Source: JBBATK01 sp040398805
GTDB taxonomy: Bacteria; Bacteroidota; Ignavibacteria; Kapaibacteriales; NICIL-2
Assembly (NCBI GenBank): GCA_040398805.1
Contig: JBBATK010000002.1
Coordinates: 124,001-188,000 of the forward strand
Length of the DNA: 64,000 nt
Direction: 5' to 3'
The notes below the pieces were generated by a model. The model was not told where the DNA came from and searched no databases. It was given only the letters and a program-made list of their open reading frames with translations. How positions within the stretch are numbered: position 1 is the first letter of the stretch; every line of letters begins with the position of its first letter. Below are positions 49,951 to 58,441 of the stretch, piece by piece. The translations under genes were made by a program, and so were the position numbers.

Positions 49951-50801
49951 AACCTTGCGTGAAGGAACTGCGTCTGTACCTCCTGGACTCCAAAGGCCTG
50001 ACGGACAACACGGACATCATCTTCATCGGCGACAACGGCAACGCCCCGCAAGTGGCGCAGAACGTCGACCCCAAAAAAGCCAAAGCCACCTGCTATCATT
50101 ACGGCGTGCATGTTCCGCTCATCGTCGCAGGACCTTCCGTTGTGCGTCCGGGACGAACGAACACCTCGCTCATCAACGCCACCGACCTCTTCGCCACCAT
50201 TCCCGAACTATGCTCGTATTCCGCATGGCGTGAGGCCGTTCCCAAGACCACGACCATCGACGCAGTGTCGTTCCTTCCCATCATCAAGGACGATGCGGTG
50301 TCCGTGCGCTCGTGGGCATTCTCCGAACAGTTCACGAAGCCCGCCATCCCCGCCGATGCCAAGACCATCCGTAACGAGCGCTACCAACTGTTGCACTTCG
50401 ATACCGGCAGCGAGGAGTTCTACGACCTTATCGCCGACCCGCTGGAGAACACCGATCTGCTCCTCGGTAAGCTCACTGCAACCCAGCAGGAGAATGACGC
50501 GTCGCTGTGTTCACAGATGAAAACGCTCACGGGTGTAGGCACATGCCAGACGGTGTCGGTAGAGCTCTCCACGGACGAGTCCGTCGTCACCGTTCACCCC
50601 AATCCAGCCACCACCCATGTCCGCCTTCGCAGCAGCGCGGACCTTCGTCGCATCGTCATCTCGGATCTTCAGGGTCGGGAGCGCGACCTTCCGGTGAACG
50701 AGCAGATATCCATCGCCGAACTCGGCATCGGCACCTACGTGCTTCGTATCACGTACATCGACGGAAAGGAGAGCGTGCAAACATTGGTGGTGGAGCGCTG
50801 A
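49951..50801 (+). pseudogene. 5'-truncated sulfatase with T9SS sorting domain
   Basis: The frame reads VKELRLYLLDSKGLTDNTDIIFIGDNGN, HYGVHVPLIVAGPSVVRPGRTN, LINATDLFATIPEL and the FYDLIADPLENTDLL segment: these are the C-terminal half of bacterial arylsulfatases. The N-terminal half with the catalytic CxPSR cysteine and metal site is missing, and no ATG with a signal peptide precedes it; the frame is open upstream only through low-similarity codons from a TTG at 49851. It ends with a T9SS domain (TVHPNPATTHVRLRS...GIGTYVLRITYIDGKESVQTLVVER). An exported enzyme missing its active site and signal peptide cannot work, so it is a gene remnant. The left edge of homology is approximate. Confidence 0.75.
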
Positions 50802-50830
50802 GAAGCAGAACGTTCAGGTTCAGGCACCTG

Positions 50831-51457
50831 TCACCATCCCCACTCAAGGCAGAGAAGCGCGGAAGTGGAATTCACGCGACGTTCGGGGATGACGAGTTCG
50901 CGTGCTGCGATGCCGAGGCGCATGGAAGAGGTGAGCGGAAGGTAGTAGGTGAGACCTAGCGACCACGCGATCTCCCAGTCGCTGCTTTGCGTGACCTCGG
51001 TTCCGCTTGTTCCCCGGAAGCGGTAGAGCACCACACCGGGTCCGGCGCTCAGCTCCAGATTCGACCATTCCATGGCAAAGACGGCCAGGACGGGAAGAGC
51101 GGTAAGGTTCATGGTGCTGCCGACGGCCAGAGCGGAGTCTTCTTTGACAAGGAGCGACGAAATACCCACGGAGCCGACCTCCGCGCCCATGGCCAAATGA
51201 TACCCGGGTCTGTACAGCACACGCACATCGGCGGCGAGTCCCGTTCGCGAATACTCCGCTTTGCTGACATCCACGCTGCGCTCCACCGCCGAGTGCGAAA
51301 CGCCTGCTGCGCATTGCAGAAGGATGCGAGGACGATCATGTCGCGCGGCGGCGTCTTCCGTCCGTTCTTCAGCCGTGCAGACGCCGAACATCGCGGCAAG
51401 ACCCCACGCGACGAGCGCGAGGAAACGGAAGCGGTCACGATGAGGAACGGTCGTCAT
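50831..51457 (-). CDS. outer-membrane beta-barrel-like protein
   Basis: A 208-residue exported protein of unknown function. An N-terminal signal peptide (FLALVAWGLAAMFGVCTA) is followed by alternating amphipathic beta-strands with aromatic ends (LQCAAGVSHSAVERSVDVSKAEYSRTGLAADVRVLYRPGYHLAMGAEVG, LELSAGPGVVLYRFRG, IAWSLGLTYYLPLTSSMRLGIAARELVI) and a terminal aromatic (LCLEWGW), as expected of a small outer-membrane barrel. No family is recognised. It is the last gene of a coupled operon: its start overlaps the GDPD stop by four bases. Confidence 0.6.
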   Translation of the reverse strand: MTTVPHRDRFRFLALVAWGLAAMFGVCTAEERTEDAAARHDRPRILLQCAAGVSHSAVERSVDVSKAEYSRTGLAADVRVLYRPGYHLAMGAEVGSVGISSLLVKEDSALAVGSTMNLTALPVLAVFAMEWSNLELSAGPGVVLYRFRGTSGTEVTQSSDWEIAWSLGLTYYLPLTSSMRLGIAARELVIPERRVNSTSALLCLEWGW

Positions 51458-52722
51458 TGCTGGAGGTAATAATAGTATGCCACCAACGTGGGATAGTTCG
51501 TGAGTATGCCATCGAACGACCCCTCGCGCAAAAACCTTGTGATGAACTCATCCGCGTCGAGCGTCCAGACGAAGGCTCGTCGTCCCTCCGCATGAAGCGT
51601 CTTCACGGCATCATCGATGGTGCCGAGGGTCCATCGCGAACCGTACGCACGAGAGGCCGCCGTACGGGTTTGTTCCGGACCCAACTCGCAGACGGAGGGT
51701 ATGGAGGTGTAGCCGGGCTGGGACGTGAATCGCGCATACACGTCATCGCCGGCCAGACCGAAGAGCACCTCCAGCGTGTCGCGCAATCCCCTGGCGGCCA
51801 GTTCCCGCGCGCGCTCCATGGCTTCCTGCTGCAAGGCGACGACGCGTTCCACGCTCGCCGCATCCTTCACATCCAGCCACACGGTTCGCAGCTGCGTGGA
51901 GTCCACCACCGCCCGCAGCGTCTCCGCCAGCGTAGGCAGACGTTCACCGTTGACGAGCCGGCAGAAGGTCTGGATCTGAGCGTAGGTATAATTACCGATC
52001 GGACCCACCATGTACTCGCCGTCCACGAGTCTCGTGTTGAAGTTCTCATCGTGATACAGCACGGGAACTCCGTCATTGGTAAGGCGCACATCGATCTCCA
52101 CGCCGGTAGCGCCGAACTTCTCCGCCATGCGGATGAGTTCGACGGAATTCTCCGAGTGCGGAAGACGGTCGCTGTTCCGTCCGCCACCTCGATGCGCAAG
52201 TATGGAGAACCCCTTTGCATCGGAATGCACGGGCCTGCAGTAGGTCAGCACGATGGAATCGCCGGTCATATCCGTTGCGGAGCCGAGCACACCGCGAAGG
52301 GTCATGGATACCGGTCGCTGTTGGTTGACGACACTACGGCCGCCTTCATCGGCGCTCATCCGCATCAGGCACAATCCTGTCTGCGGAGAATGGGCATTGC
52401 GCCAATAGCCGGTAGCGATCAGCGACGAATCGCTCATGCCGCAGTCGAGAACGGCGTACAGGGAGTTCTTCGCACAGAACACGCTCAGTGACCGAGGGGT
52501 GCTTTTCACGATGACGGTATCACCAAGGCGGTGACTGCCTTCGCGGACCACGTACACGCCTTCGATGCATGCACCGGAAGGACGGCTGAGAGGACGTGTA
52601 CCGGCACGTTCGTCGAGGAGCGTGGTATCCGGCACCATCACGCGCAAGTCACTGTCGCAGGCACAAAGCATCAGCAGAGCGGACACCAGCGGAGCGATGA
52701 TATGGTTTCGGACGTCGCTCAT
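51454..52722 (-). CDS. glycerophosphodiester phosphodiesterase-family lipoprotein
   Basis: A 422-residue lipoprotein. LMLCAC near residues 17-22 is a lipobox-like end to the signal peptide. About 25-175 is a beta-rich N-terminal domain of unknown type. The GDPD domain follows (about 180-420): FSILAHRGGGRNSDRLPHSENSVELIRMAEKFGATGVEIDVRLTNDGVPVLYHDENF has the H-R-G...E-N catalytic histidine and the metal site E-I-D, and a later VEIDV...HDE pattern supports hydrolysis of glycerophosphodiesters to glycerol-3-phosphate. The end ITNYPTLVAY matches the family. It overlaps the barrel genes on both sides by four bases, so the three are translationally coupled. Confidence 0.87.
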   Translation of the reverse strand: MSDVRNHIIAPLVSALLMLCACDSDLRVMVPDTTLLDERAGTRPLSRPSGACIEGVYVVREGSHRLGDTVIVKSTPRSLSVFCAKNSLYAVLDCGMSDSSLIATGYWRNAHSPQTGLCLMRMSADEGGRSVVNQQRPVSMTLRGVLGSATDMTGDSIVLTYCRPVHSDAKGFSILAHRGGGRNSDRLPHSENSVELIRMAEKFGATGVEIDVRLTNDGVPVLYHDENFNTRLVDGEYMVGPIGNYTYAQIQTFCRLVNGERLPTLAETLRAVVDSTQLRTVWLDVKDAASVERVVALQQEAMERARELAARGLRDTLEVLFGLAGDDVYARFTSQPGYTSIPSVCELGPEQTRTAASRAYGSRWTLGTIDDAVKTLHAEGRRAFVWTLDADEFITRFLREGSFDGILTNYPTLVAYYYYLQQ

Positions 52723-53426
52723 AGCTTCACTCCCACGAAGAACTCGGGATAGAGCAACGGATCGTTGAAGGTGGAGAAGGCAAGCCAGGACTGATACGCG
52801 GACTTGAGGTTGTTCACCTTCAAGCCGAGAAGGACGCGGGTATCCTTCGAGAACGGTTGCTCTATGCAGACGCTTGCCGCATTCCCTGCGCGCAGGTTCT
52901 TCTCGTTGGCGCTGACGACGGTGCCCACGCGGGTGGTGCGTTCGGTCACGATGCTCGTTTCCACACGCAGGCTGATATTGATGTCGCCGAGACTCCATCC
53001 AAGGGTGACGAACGGCGAGGTGAGCCATCCCCGATAATCCACATCGAAGCCGTCCATCGTGGCGAAACCGTAAACGAAGGTTTCATCCACACCGGCACCC
53101 ACCACGACATGCGTCATCGATGCGCTCCACTGAAGTCCAAGCGATGCCAGGGTGGTGATGATATTCGTGGCCGCGCGACCATTGACCGAGAAGCCCAAGG
53201 GCAGCCCCGTCCGCGCGCGCGCTTCGAGCAAGGGAATCTGACGGATCTCTTCTTCGGCGATGGGACGAGGTATGAAGGTGACCGATGCGCCAACGCACGC
53301 AGGCGTCTCCCACACTGCCAGCGTTCCGGGAAACACCACATCGCTCACCTGCGCCGTCGCCTGCCGGGAGTGGATGACGGTCATGAAAAGAACCAAGAGC
53401 AGAGTGCCTGCGCGGCCCGTCATCAT
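52719..53426 (-). CDS. outer-membrane beta-barrel-like protein upstream of the GDPD gene
   Basis: A 235-residue exported protein. MTGRAGTLLLVLFMTVIHSRQATAQ is a signal peptide. The mature part is all beta (TLAVWETPACVGASVTFIPRP, LGLQWSASMTHVVVGAGVDETFVYGF, FVTLGWSLGDINISLRVETSIV, FFVGVKL at the end), and the terminal Phe/Leu pattern fits an outer-membrane barrel. No family is recognised. The start at 53426 overlaps the DUF985 stop by four bases, and its own stop overlaps the GDPD start by four, so it sits inside a four-gene coupled operon. Confidence 0.6.
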   Translation of the reverse strand: MMTGRAGTLLLVLFMTVIHSRQATAQVSDVVFPGTLAVWETPACVGASVTFIPRPIAEEEIRQIPLLEARARTGLPLGFSVNGRAATNIITTLASLGLQWSASMTHVVVGAGVDETFVYGFATMDGFDVDYRGWLTSPFVTLGWSLGDINISLRVETSIVTERTTRVGTVVSANEKNLRAGNAASVCIEQPFSKDTRVLLGLKVNNLKSAYQSWLAFSTFNDPLLYPEFFVGVKL

Positions 53427-53899
53427 TCGTCGTCCTCCACACGCGTACACCGACGAATCAGCTCCTCGTGCTCAGGGAAAAGCTTCCGTAACTCGCTGCG
53501 ACGCGCAAGCTCGAAGTCGGCGAAGTCGAACCCCGGAGCGACCACGCAGGACACCAGCACGCCTTCCTCCGCGGTCTCCGCGGCGAACCACGTTTCGCGA
53601 GCGAACAGGATATAGGATGCATTCCCACTCATGGGAGATCCGATGGAGTGAACGCTCACGGCGGCATCGTCATGCAACAGATACGCCGTGGCCGTGCCTC
53701 CGTATTGCCAGAACCACAATTCATCGTTGCGCAAGCGATGGAAATGCGACCGGGAGTACGGCGGCAGATAGAAGTGGATGGCGGTTGCCGTGGACCGGTC
53801 GCCATGCGGCGTCGGCAGGACGTCGCTTCCACGATAGTACTCTCGATAGAATCCACCTTCGGGATGGGCGATAAGGTTCAAGTGTTCGATGGGATCCAT
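53423..53899 (-). CDS. DUF985 cupin-fold protein
   Basis: A cupin protein of the DUF985 family, 158 residues from ATG 53899. The opening MDPIEHLNLIAHPEGGFYREYYRG is the DUF985 signature, and TAIHFYLPPYSRSHFHRLRNDELWFWQYGG gives the His/Glu cupin strand. An upstream ATG at 53935 would add 12 residues. TATTTTTC (minus, 53947-53954), one base off the -7 consensus, favours 53899. DUF985 proteins bind sugars or small ligands in structures; the role is unknown. First gene of the coupled DUF985, barrel, GDPD and barrel operon. Confidence 0.75.
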   Translation of the reverse strand: MDPIEHLNLIAHPEGGFYREYYRGSDVLPTPHGDRSTATAIHFYLPPYSRSHFHRLRNDELWFWQYGGTATAYLLHDDAAVSVHSIGSPMSGNASYILFARETWFAAETAEEGVLVSCVVAPGFDFADFELARRSELRKLFPEHEELIRRCTRVEDDE

Positions 53900-54305
53900 G
53901 GGTGGCAAGGACGTTGTGGAGGGTGCGGACTGCATGTGATGTCGTGGAAAAATACGGATGATGCACCCGTGCGCCGTCCGCAGAAACCGCATGTTTCCGA
54001 TGAATGCTCCATGCATGCGATAGACAGACGCGCGGGTGATACCGCAGGTTTAAGGAAACGGGATGAGTGTGGTGGGTGCGGAATGTCGTGGGATATGCAG
54101 ACGAGCGCACGCCGCTGCGCTTGGGAGGCTTCGCGAGGACGGGCCATGATACGAAACAGCTATGTGACAACATTGCATGGACTTAACGCTTGGTATTCCG
54201 TGATTCTTTGCTATCATAGCAGAGAGCACTAACCGAGAAACACGGTTGAGCAAGGGGAAGAGACGATAGGGGGAAACGAAAACGTCTCACGTCCGTTCGA
54301 CACTT
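53900..54305. other. about 400-base intergenic region before the serine hydrolase gene
   Basis: No gene is supported. Contents: a near-consensus minus-strand -7 box at 53947-53954 for the DUF985 operon; AT-richer DNA from about 54165; and a 13-base palindrome TGCTA-TCA-TAGCA (54209-54221), which could be an operator for the hydrolase at 54306. No exact plus-strand TAnnTTTG was found. Confidence 0.5.
54209..54221. promoter_or_regulatory. palindrome upstream of the beta-lactamase-family gene
   Basis: TGCTA-TCA-TAGCA is a perfect 5-bp inverted repeat with a three-base spacer, 85 bases upstream of the ATG at 54306. It resembles a small regulator binding site. No regulator gene is adjacent. Confidence 0.35.
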
Positions 54306-55352
54306 ATGGTAAAGCCAGCACGACTTCAGTCCATTCTCGATCGCGCCGTCGACAACGAGAGGATCTTCGGCACGTCCTTCTGTATCTACACAGCACAGGA
54401 CGCGTGGACGGGTGCGAGCGGAGAGTTGAAACCTCAGACGCCGTTTTTCCTTGCGAGCGTCACGAAGCTCTTCATCACCGCGATCATCCAGCAGTTACGC
54501 GCTCAGCAGAAGTTGACGCTTGACGATAGGATACGCACGCATCTGAGCGACGACATCGTCCGCGGACTTGTCGTTCGGGACGGAACGGATTATTATAACT
54601 CGGTGAGCATCAAGAATCTCCTCGCCCATACGTCCGGCATTCCGGACTATTTCCAGCAGAAGGGTAACGACGGACAAAGTCTGGAAGATGCGCTCCTGCG
54701 CGGCATCGACCAGTCGTGGAGTATGGAGAGCATCCTGAAGCGCACCCGCTCCTATGCGGCGCCGTTCGCACCCAATACGCCGAAGCGGGCGTACTATTCG
54801 GATACGAATTTTCAGTTATTGGGAACGATCATCGAGCGGGTGACGAAGCGATCGCTCGACGAGGTGCTTCGCGAGCGCATCCTGGATCCGTTGCGGCTGG
54901 AGCACACGTACTTGTACACAAACCCCGCGGACACACGTCCCCTGCCGTTCCGGTACAAGGACCAACCCCTGCACATCCCGCATGCGATGGCGTCGTTCAC
55001 GGCGGACGGAGGCATGGTGTCGACGGCAAGCGACCTCATGACCTTCCTGCGCGCCTTCTTCTCGGGCAAATTCTTCCCCGTCACCTATATCCCGCAGATG
55101 TACGTGTGGAACGACATCTTCCCGCCATTACAATCGGGAATCGGCATCCATCGCTTCGCTCTTCCCTGGTATATGAATCCGTTCGCTGCGGTTCCCGAGT
55201 TCATCGGTCATTCAGGTCTCTCGGGTACCGTGGCCTTCTTCGCTCCGCGCAGGAACATCTTCGTCACCGGCACCGTGAACCAGGTAGCCTATCCGGATGC
55301 CGCCTTCCGCCTCATGATCAAACTGGCGCTCGACACAGCCAAGCCATGGTAG
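54306..55352 (+). CDS. serine hydrolase, beta-lactamase/D-Ala-D-Ala carboxypeptidase-like
   Basis: A 348-residue protein of the class C beta-lactamase/DD-peptidase superfamily. The nucleophile motif SVTK (51-54), the YSDTN loop (Y-x-N) and HSGLSG (K-T-G position) are all present, so the fold should be active. No signal peptide is visible at the N-terminus (MVKPARLQSILDRAVDN), so a cytoplasmic or non-classical location is suggested. Esterase, peptidase or lactamase activity cannot be told apart. Upstream DNA contains a palindrome. It is followed by the amylase gene. Confidence 0.85.
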   Translation: MVKPARLQSILDRAVDNERIFGTSFCIYTAQDAWTGASGELKPQTPFFLASVTKLFITAIIQQLRAQQKLTLDDRIRTHLSDDIVRGLVVRDGTDYYNSVSIKNLLAHTSGIPDYFQQKGNDGQSLEDALLRGIDQSWSMESILKRTRSYAAPFAPNTPKRAYYSDTNFQLLGTIIERVTKRSLDEVLRERILDPLRLEHTYLYTNPADTRPLPFRYKDQPLHIPHAMASFTADGGMVSTASDLMTFLRAFFSGKFFPVTYIPQMYVWNDIFPPLQSGIGIHRFALPWYMNPFAAVPEFIGHSGLSGTVAFFAPRRNIFVTGTVNQVAYPDAAFRLMIKLALDTAKPW

Positions 55353-55447
55353 AGCGGCTCGGAGTCGATACATCCGCTGTAAATTGAGCAGCTCCCATGC
55401 GCGATGCTTCCATGGGTTCCGCCGTGTTCCATTTTCCTCGACCGCGT

Positions 55448-57331
55448 ATGCAACGACGTACCCGACCTCTCACTTTTGCATTCATCATCGCAACGTGCTC
55501 GCTGTTCACACTGCACGCTCAACCCCGCATCACACGCGTGGACCCGCCCCATTGGTGGTCCGGCGTAGGAAGCGACACGCTTGAGCTCCTCGTGGAGGGC
55601 GACGACCTTACCTCCGCGACGCTCAGTGTTCACGGCGACGGTGTCTCGCTCATCAGCGACAAACCCTGTTCCAACCCGCGGTATCGGTACGTGCAGATGC
55701 GTATCGCGCCGGACGCACCGGCACAGCGCGTTACCATCGGCGTGAACGCTACCCGCAGTGGCGGTGGCACAAAAGCGTCGAGCACGTTCCCGTACGAAGT
55801 GCGCAGTCGGGACCGGAGCAAGCATCAGCGTATCGGACTCGATGCGAGGGATCTGGTGTATCTGATCATGGCCGATCGTTTCGCCAATGGCGATACGACG
55901 AACGATGCTTTCGCCGATATGAAGGAGAAGTCCGTGAACCGTTCAAAGCCCTACGGACGTCACGGCGGCGACATTGCGGGCATACGGAAGCATCTCGATC
56001 ACATAGCCGACCTCGGCGTCACCGCCCTGTGGATGTGTCCGTTACTCCGGAACGACCAGCCCGAAGCCAGCTACCACGGCTACGCCATCACCGATCACTA
56101 TGCCATCGACCCCCGCTATGGCACGAACAGCGACTACTGCGCGCTGGTGCGCGAGGCGCACGCCCGCTCGATGCGCGTGGTGATGGATGTGGTGTACAAT
56201 CACACAGGCAGCATGCACCGGTTGGCGCTTTCGCCGCCGGACAGTTCGTGGTTCAATTGGTGGCCTGAATACACTCAGACGAACGGACGCGAGGTGTCGC
56301 TCTACGATCCCCATGCAGCCCCCAAGGACAAACAGCGGTTCATGAACGGCTGGTTCGACCGCCACATGCCCGATGTCAACGCACGCGACCCCCACTGCGC
56401 ACGATATCTGCTGCAGAACACCCTATGGTGGATAGAGGAGGCCGACATCGATGCACTCCGCATCGACACCTACACCTATCCCGATCAGGAATTCATGTCC
56501 ATGCTGAATGCAGAGGTGCGACGCGTGTTCCCTGGCGTCTTCCTGTTCGGCGAGACATGGGTGGATTCGCATGCTTCGCAGGCGTATTACTTGGAGGACT
56601 TCAAGTACAATCGTAACACGTATCTGCCGGGGTCGACGGATTTCCAAGTGCACTTCGCTCTTCTCGACGTCCTCACGAAGACCTCCGGATGGGATACCGG
56701 CGTAGGACGTTTATACCGGGTGCTCGCCGCGGATTATCTGTATCCCGACCCCATGAAGGAGGTGATCTTTCTGGACAACCACGACACGCCGCGCATACTG
56801 GGCGTGCTCAACGGCGACCTTCAGCGGATGCGACTCGGCCTTACCTTGCTCCTCACCCTTCGCGGCATACCCTGCATCACCTACGGCACCGAAGCGGGCT
56901 TCAGCGATGTGAAGGAACATGGTACCATCCGCGAGGACATGCCGGGCGGATGGGCAGCTGACAAGCGCAGCATCTTCATCGAAGGGGAGCGGGCGGAGAA
57001 AGAGAAGGCGTGTATCGATGCCCTTGCACCTCTCGCACGATTCCGTCGCACCAGTCGCGCCCTCACCGAAGGCAAGATGATGCATATTGCACCGGAGAAC
57101 GGCGTGTACGGATATGTGCGATACACACCCGACGAGATGGTACTCGTGGCGGTGAATGCCGACACCGTTCCACGGACGGTCGCCATGCAGCGATTCGACG
57201 ACGTGCTCGATGGCGCTCGCACCTGCACGGATGTGCAGACGTCCGCAATCATGCAGACGGGCGAGATATTGTCTCTGCCTCCGCTCACCGCGCGGGTCCT
57301 TGCATTCACGCCGAAGCGAGGCTCCCGATAA
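55448..57331 (+). CDS. secreted alpha-amylase family glycoside hydrolase (neopullulanase-like, GH13)
   Basis: A 627-residue exported GH13 enzyme. Signal peptide from ATG 55448 (MQRRTRPLTFAFIIATCSLFTLHAQ); a longer in-frame start at 55397 exists. An N-terminal beta domain of the cyclomaltodextrinase/SusA type (about 30-125) precedes the TIM barrel: MADRFANGD, VVMDVVYNHTG, LRIDTYTYPD (nucleophile Asp340), FGETW (acid Glu369) and FLDNHD (Asp446). A C-terminal beta domain ends it. The layout matches periplasmic neopullulanase SusA, acting on starch or pullulan oligosaccharides. No SusC/SusD genes are visible. It is followed by two glycosyltransferase-like genes. Confidence 0.92.
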   Translation: MQRRTRPLTFAFIIATCSLFTLHAQPRITRVDPPHWWSGVGSDTLELLVEGDDLTSATLSVHGDGVSLISDKPCSNPRYRYVQMRIAPDAPAQRVTIGVNATRSGGGTKASSTFPYEVRSRDRSKHQRIGLDARDLVYLIMADRFANGDTTNDAFADMKEKSVNRSKPYGRHGGDIAGIRKHLDHIADLGVTALWMCPLLRNDQPEASYHGYAITDHYAIDPRYGTNSDYCALVREAHARSMRVVMDVVYNHTGSMHRLALSPPDSSWFNWWPEYTQTNGREVSLYDPHAAPKDKQRFMNGWFDRHMPDVNARDPHCARYLLQNTLWWIEEADIDALRIDTYTYPDQEFMSMLNAEVRRVFPGVFLFGETWVDSHASQAYYLEDFKYNRNTYLPGSTDFQVHFALLDVLTKTSGWDTGVGRLYRVLAADYLYPDPMKEVIFLDNHDTPRILGVLNGDLQRMRLGLTLLLTLRGIPCITYGTEAGFSDVKEHGTIREDMPGGWAADKRSIFIEGERAEKEKACIDALAPLARFRRTSRALTEGKMMHIAPENGVYGYVRYTPDEMVLVAVNADTVPRTVAMQRFDDVLDGARTCTDVQTSAIMQTGEILSLPPLTARVLAFTPKRGSR

Positions 57332-57397
57332 CGCGCACGGACTCGTCCGTTCCTTGCGCAGCATGTTCCATCATCACGCATCACGAGGTCGATACCG

Positions 57398-58441
57398 ATG
57401 ACCGCTTCACCCCGAAACGAACGCCGAGTGCTTGTCGCCGGAGGAAATTACGGCCGATGGTCGGCCGCGGAGCGTCCTCAGGACGCGTCGTTGGTCAGCG
57501 GCATAGAATCGTGGGTCTTTGCCACGAACGGACGGTACATGCGGTACGACACAGTGACGGCGGATGACGTGAAGTCCTGCGATGTCGTCATCATGAACCT
57601 CAATGCCATCGGTAACCCGAGCGAACTCCGGCACAGTCTGGCACTGGCGGAGAACAGGCCATCGCATGTCCGGTGGGTGACCTTGCTCGAGGGCGATATG
57701 AGAAGCTATCTGCGTCCCGTACCGTATCTGCGCGAGCTCTTCAACGCAAGCACCTTCGTGAATTGCATCAACGTCCATGCGCACGACTTCATCCAATCGC
57801 TCACCACCGCGCCGGTCCACACGGTAGGAATACCCTATCCGGCCGACGGCGTCCGTGCGTGCGCCACTCCGCGACAACAGCGCACGCAGAGCGTCCATAT
57901 CTGTCCCTTCCTGCGCTCACGCTGGAACGAGTATGCGGTGGCGAAGGATCTGGGCGTGCCCATACGCGGCTTCGAGCGACGACAGTCTTTGAAATGGAAA
58001 ACGCTGGCGTCGAACTATCGCACAACGGGAAGCGCCCTGGACCGCGATGCCAACAGGAAGTACGTGCAGAGCATCTTCCATTCGCCTCCCGTGGATGTTG
58101 CCTACGAGATGTGGTTCGCCGACTATTACCGTCATGCGAGCACGTCGAAGCTGTGGCTGAACCTTGATGACCGTTTCACCTGGGGACGGTTCGTGCTTGA
58201 TGCCGCGGCGCTCGGCGTACCGGTCATCAGCACCGCAAGCACGGGTCACGCACCGCGTCTCTTCCCGGAGCTCACCGTGCAGACGCCCTTCGACATCAAA
58301 GAAGCCGTGCACATGGCGCAACGAGTGTTGGAGGACGATGCGTTCTCCGCGCGCGCCTGCGAACACGCATGGGAGCAACTACAGGAGTACGCACCGGAGA
58401 GCATGCGGGAGAAGCTGTGGACCATCCTGGAGCACGCATGA
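57398..58441 (+). CDS. glycosyltransferase-like protein (GT-B C-terminal pattern)
   Basis: A 347-residue protein of unrecognised family. The second half has the look of a GT-B donor domain (SKLWLNLDDRFTWGRFVLDAAALGVPVISTASTGHAPRLFPELTVQTPFDIKEAVHMAQRVL), with the G-V-P-V-I-S-T turn that normally contacts the donor. The first half is an alpha/beta domain (VLVAGGNYGRWSA...). Its stop overlaps the ATG of the next gene by four bases (ATGA), so the two are coupled. A role in glycan or protein glycosylation is inferred from the pair, not demonstrated. Confidence 0.6.
   Translation: MTASPRNERRVLVAGGNYGRWSAAERPQDASLVSGIESWVFATNGRYMRYDTVTADDVKSCDVVIMNLNAIGNPSELRHSLALAENRPSHVRWVTLLEGDMRSYLRPVPYLRELFNASTFVNCINVHAHDFIQSLTTAPVHTVGIPYPADGVRACATPRQQRTQSVHICPFLRSRWNEYAVAKDLGVPIRGFERRQSLKWKTLASNYRTTGSALDRDANRKYVQSIFHSPPVDVAYEMWFADYYRHASTSKLWLNLDDRFTWGRFVLDAAALGVPVISTASTGHAPRLFPELTVQTPFDIKEAVHMAQRVLEDDAFSARACEHAWEQLQEYAPESMREKLWTILEHA

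Noticed and set aside
53648..54232. 194-codon plus-strand frame partly in the gap before the hydrolase
   Set aside because: Starts inside the DUF985 gene on the opposite strand and shows no family pattern.
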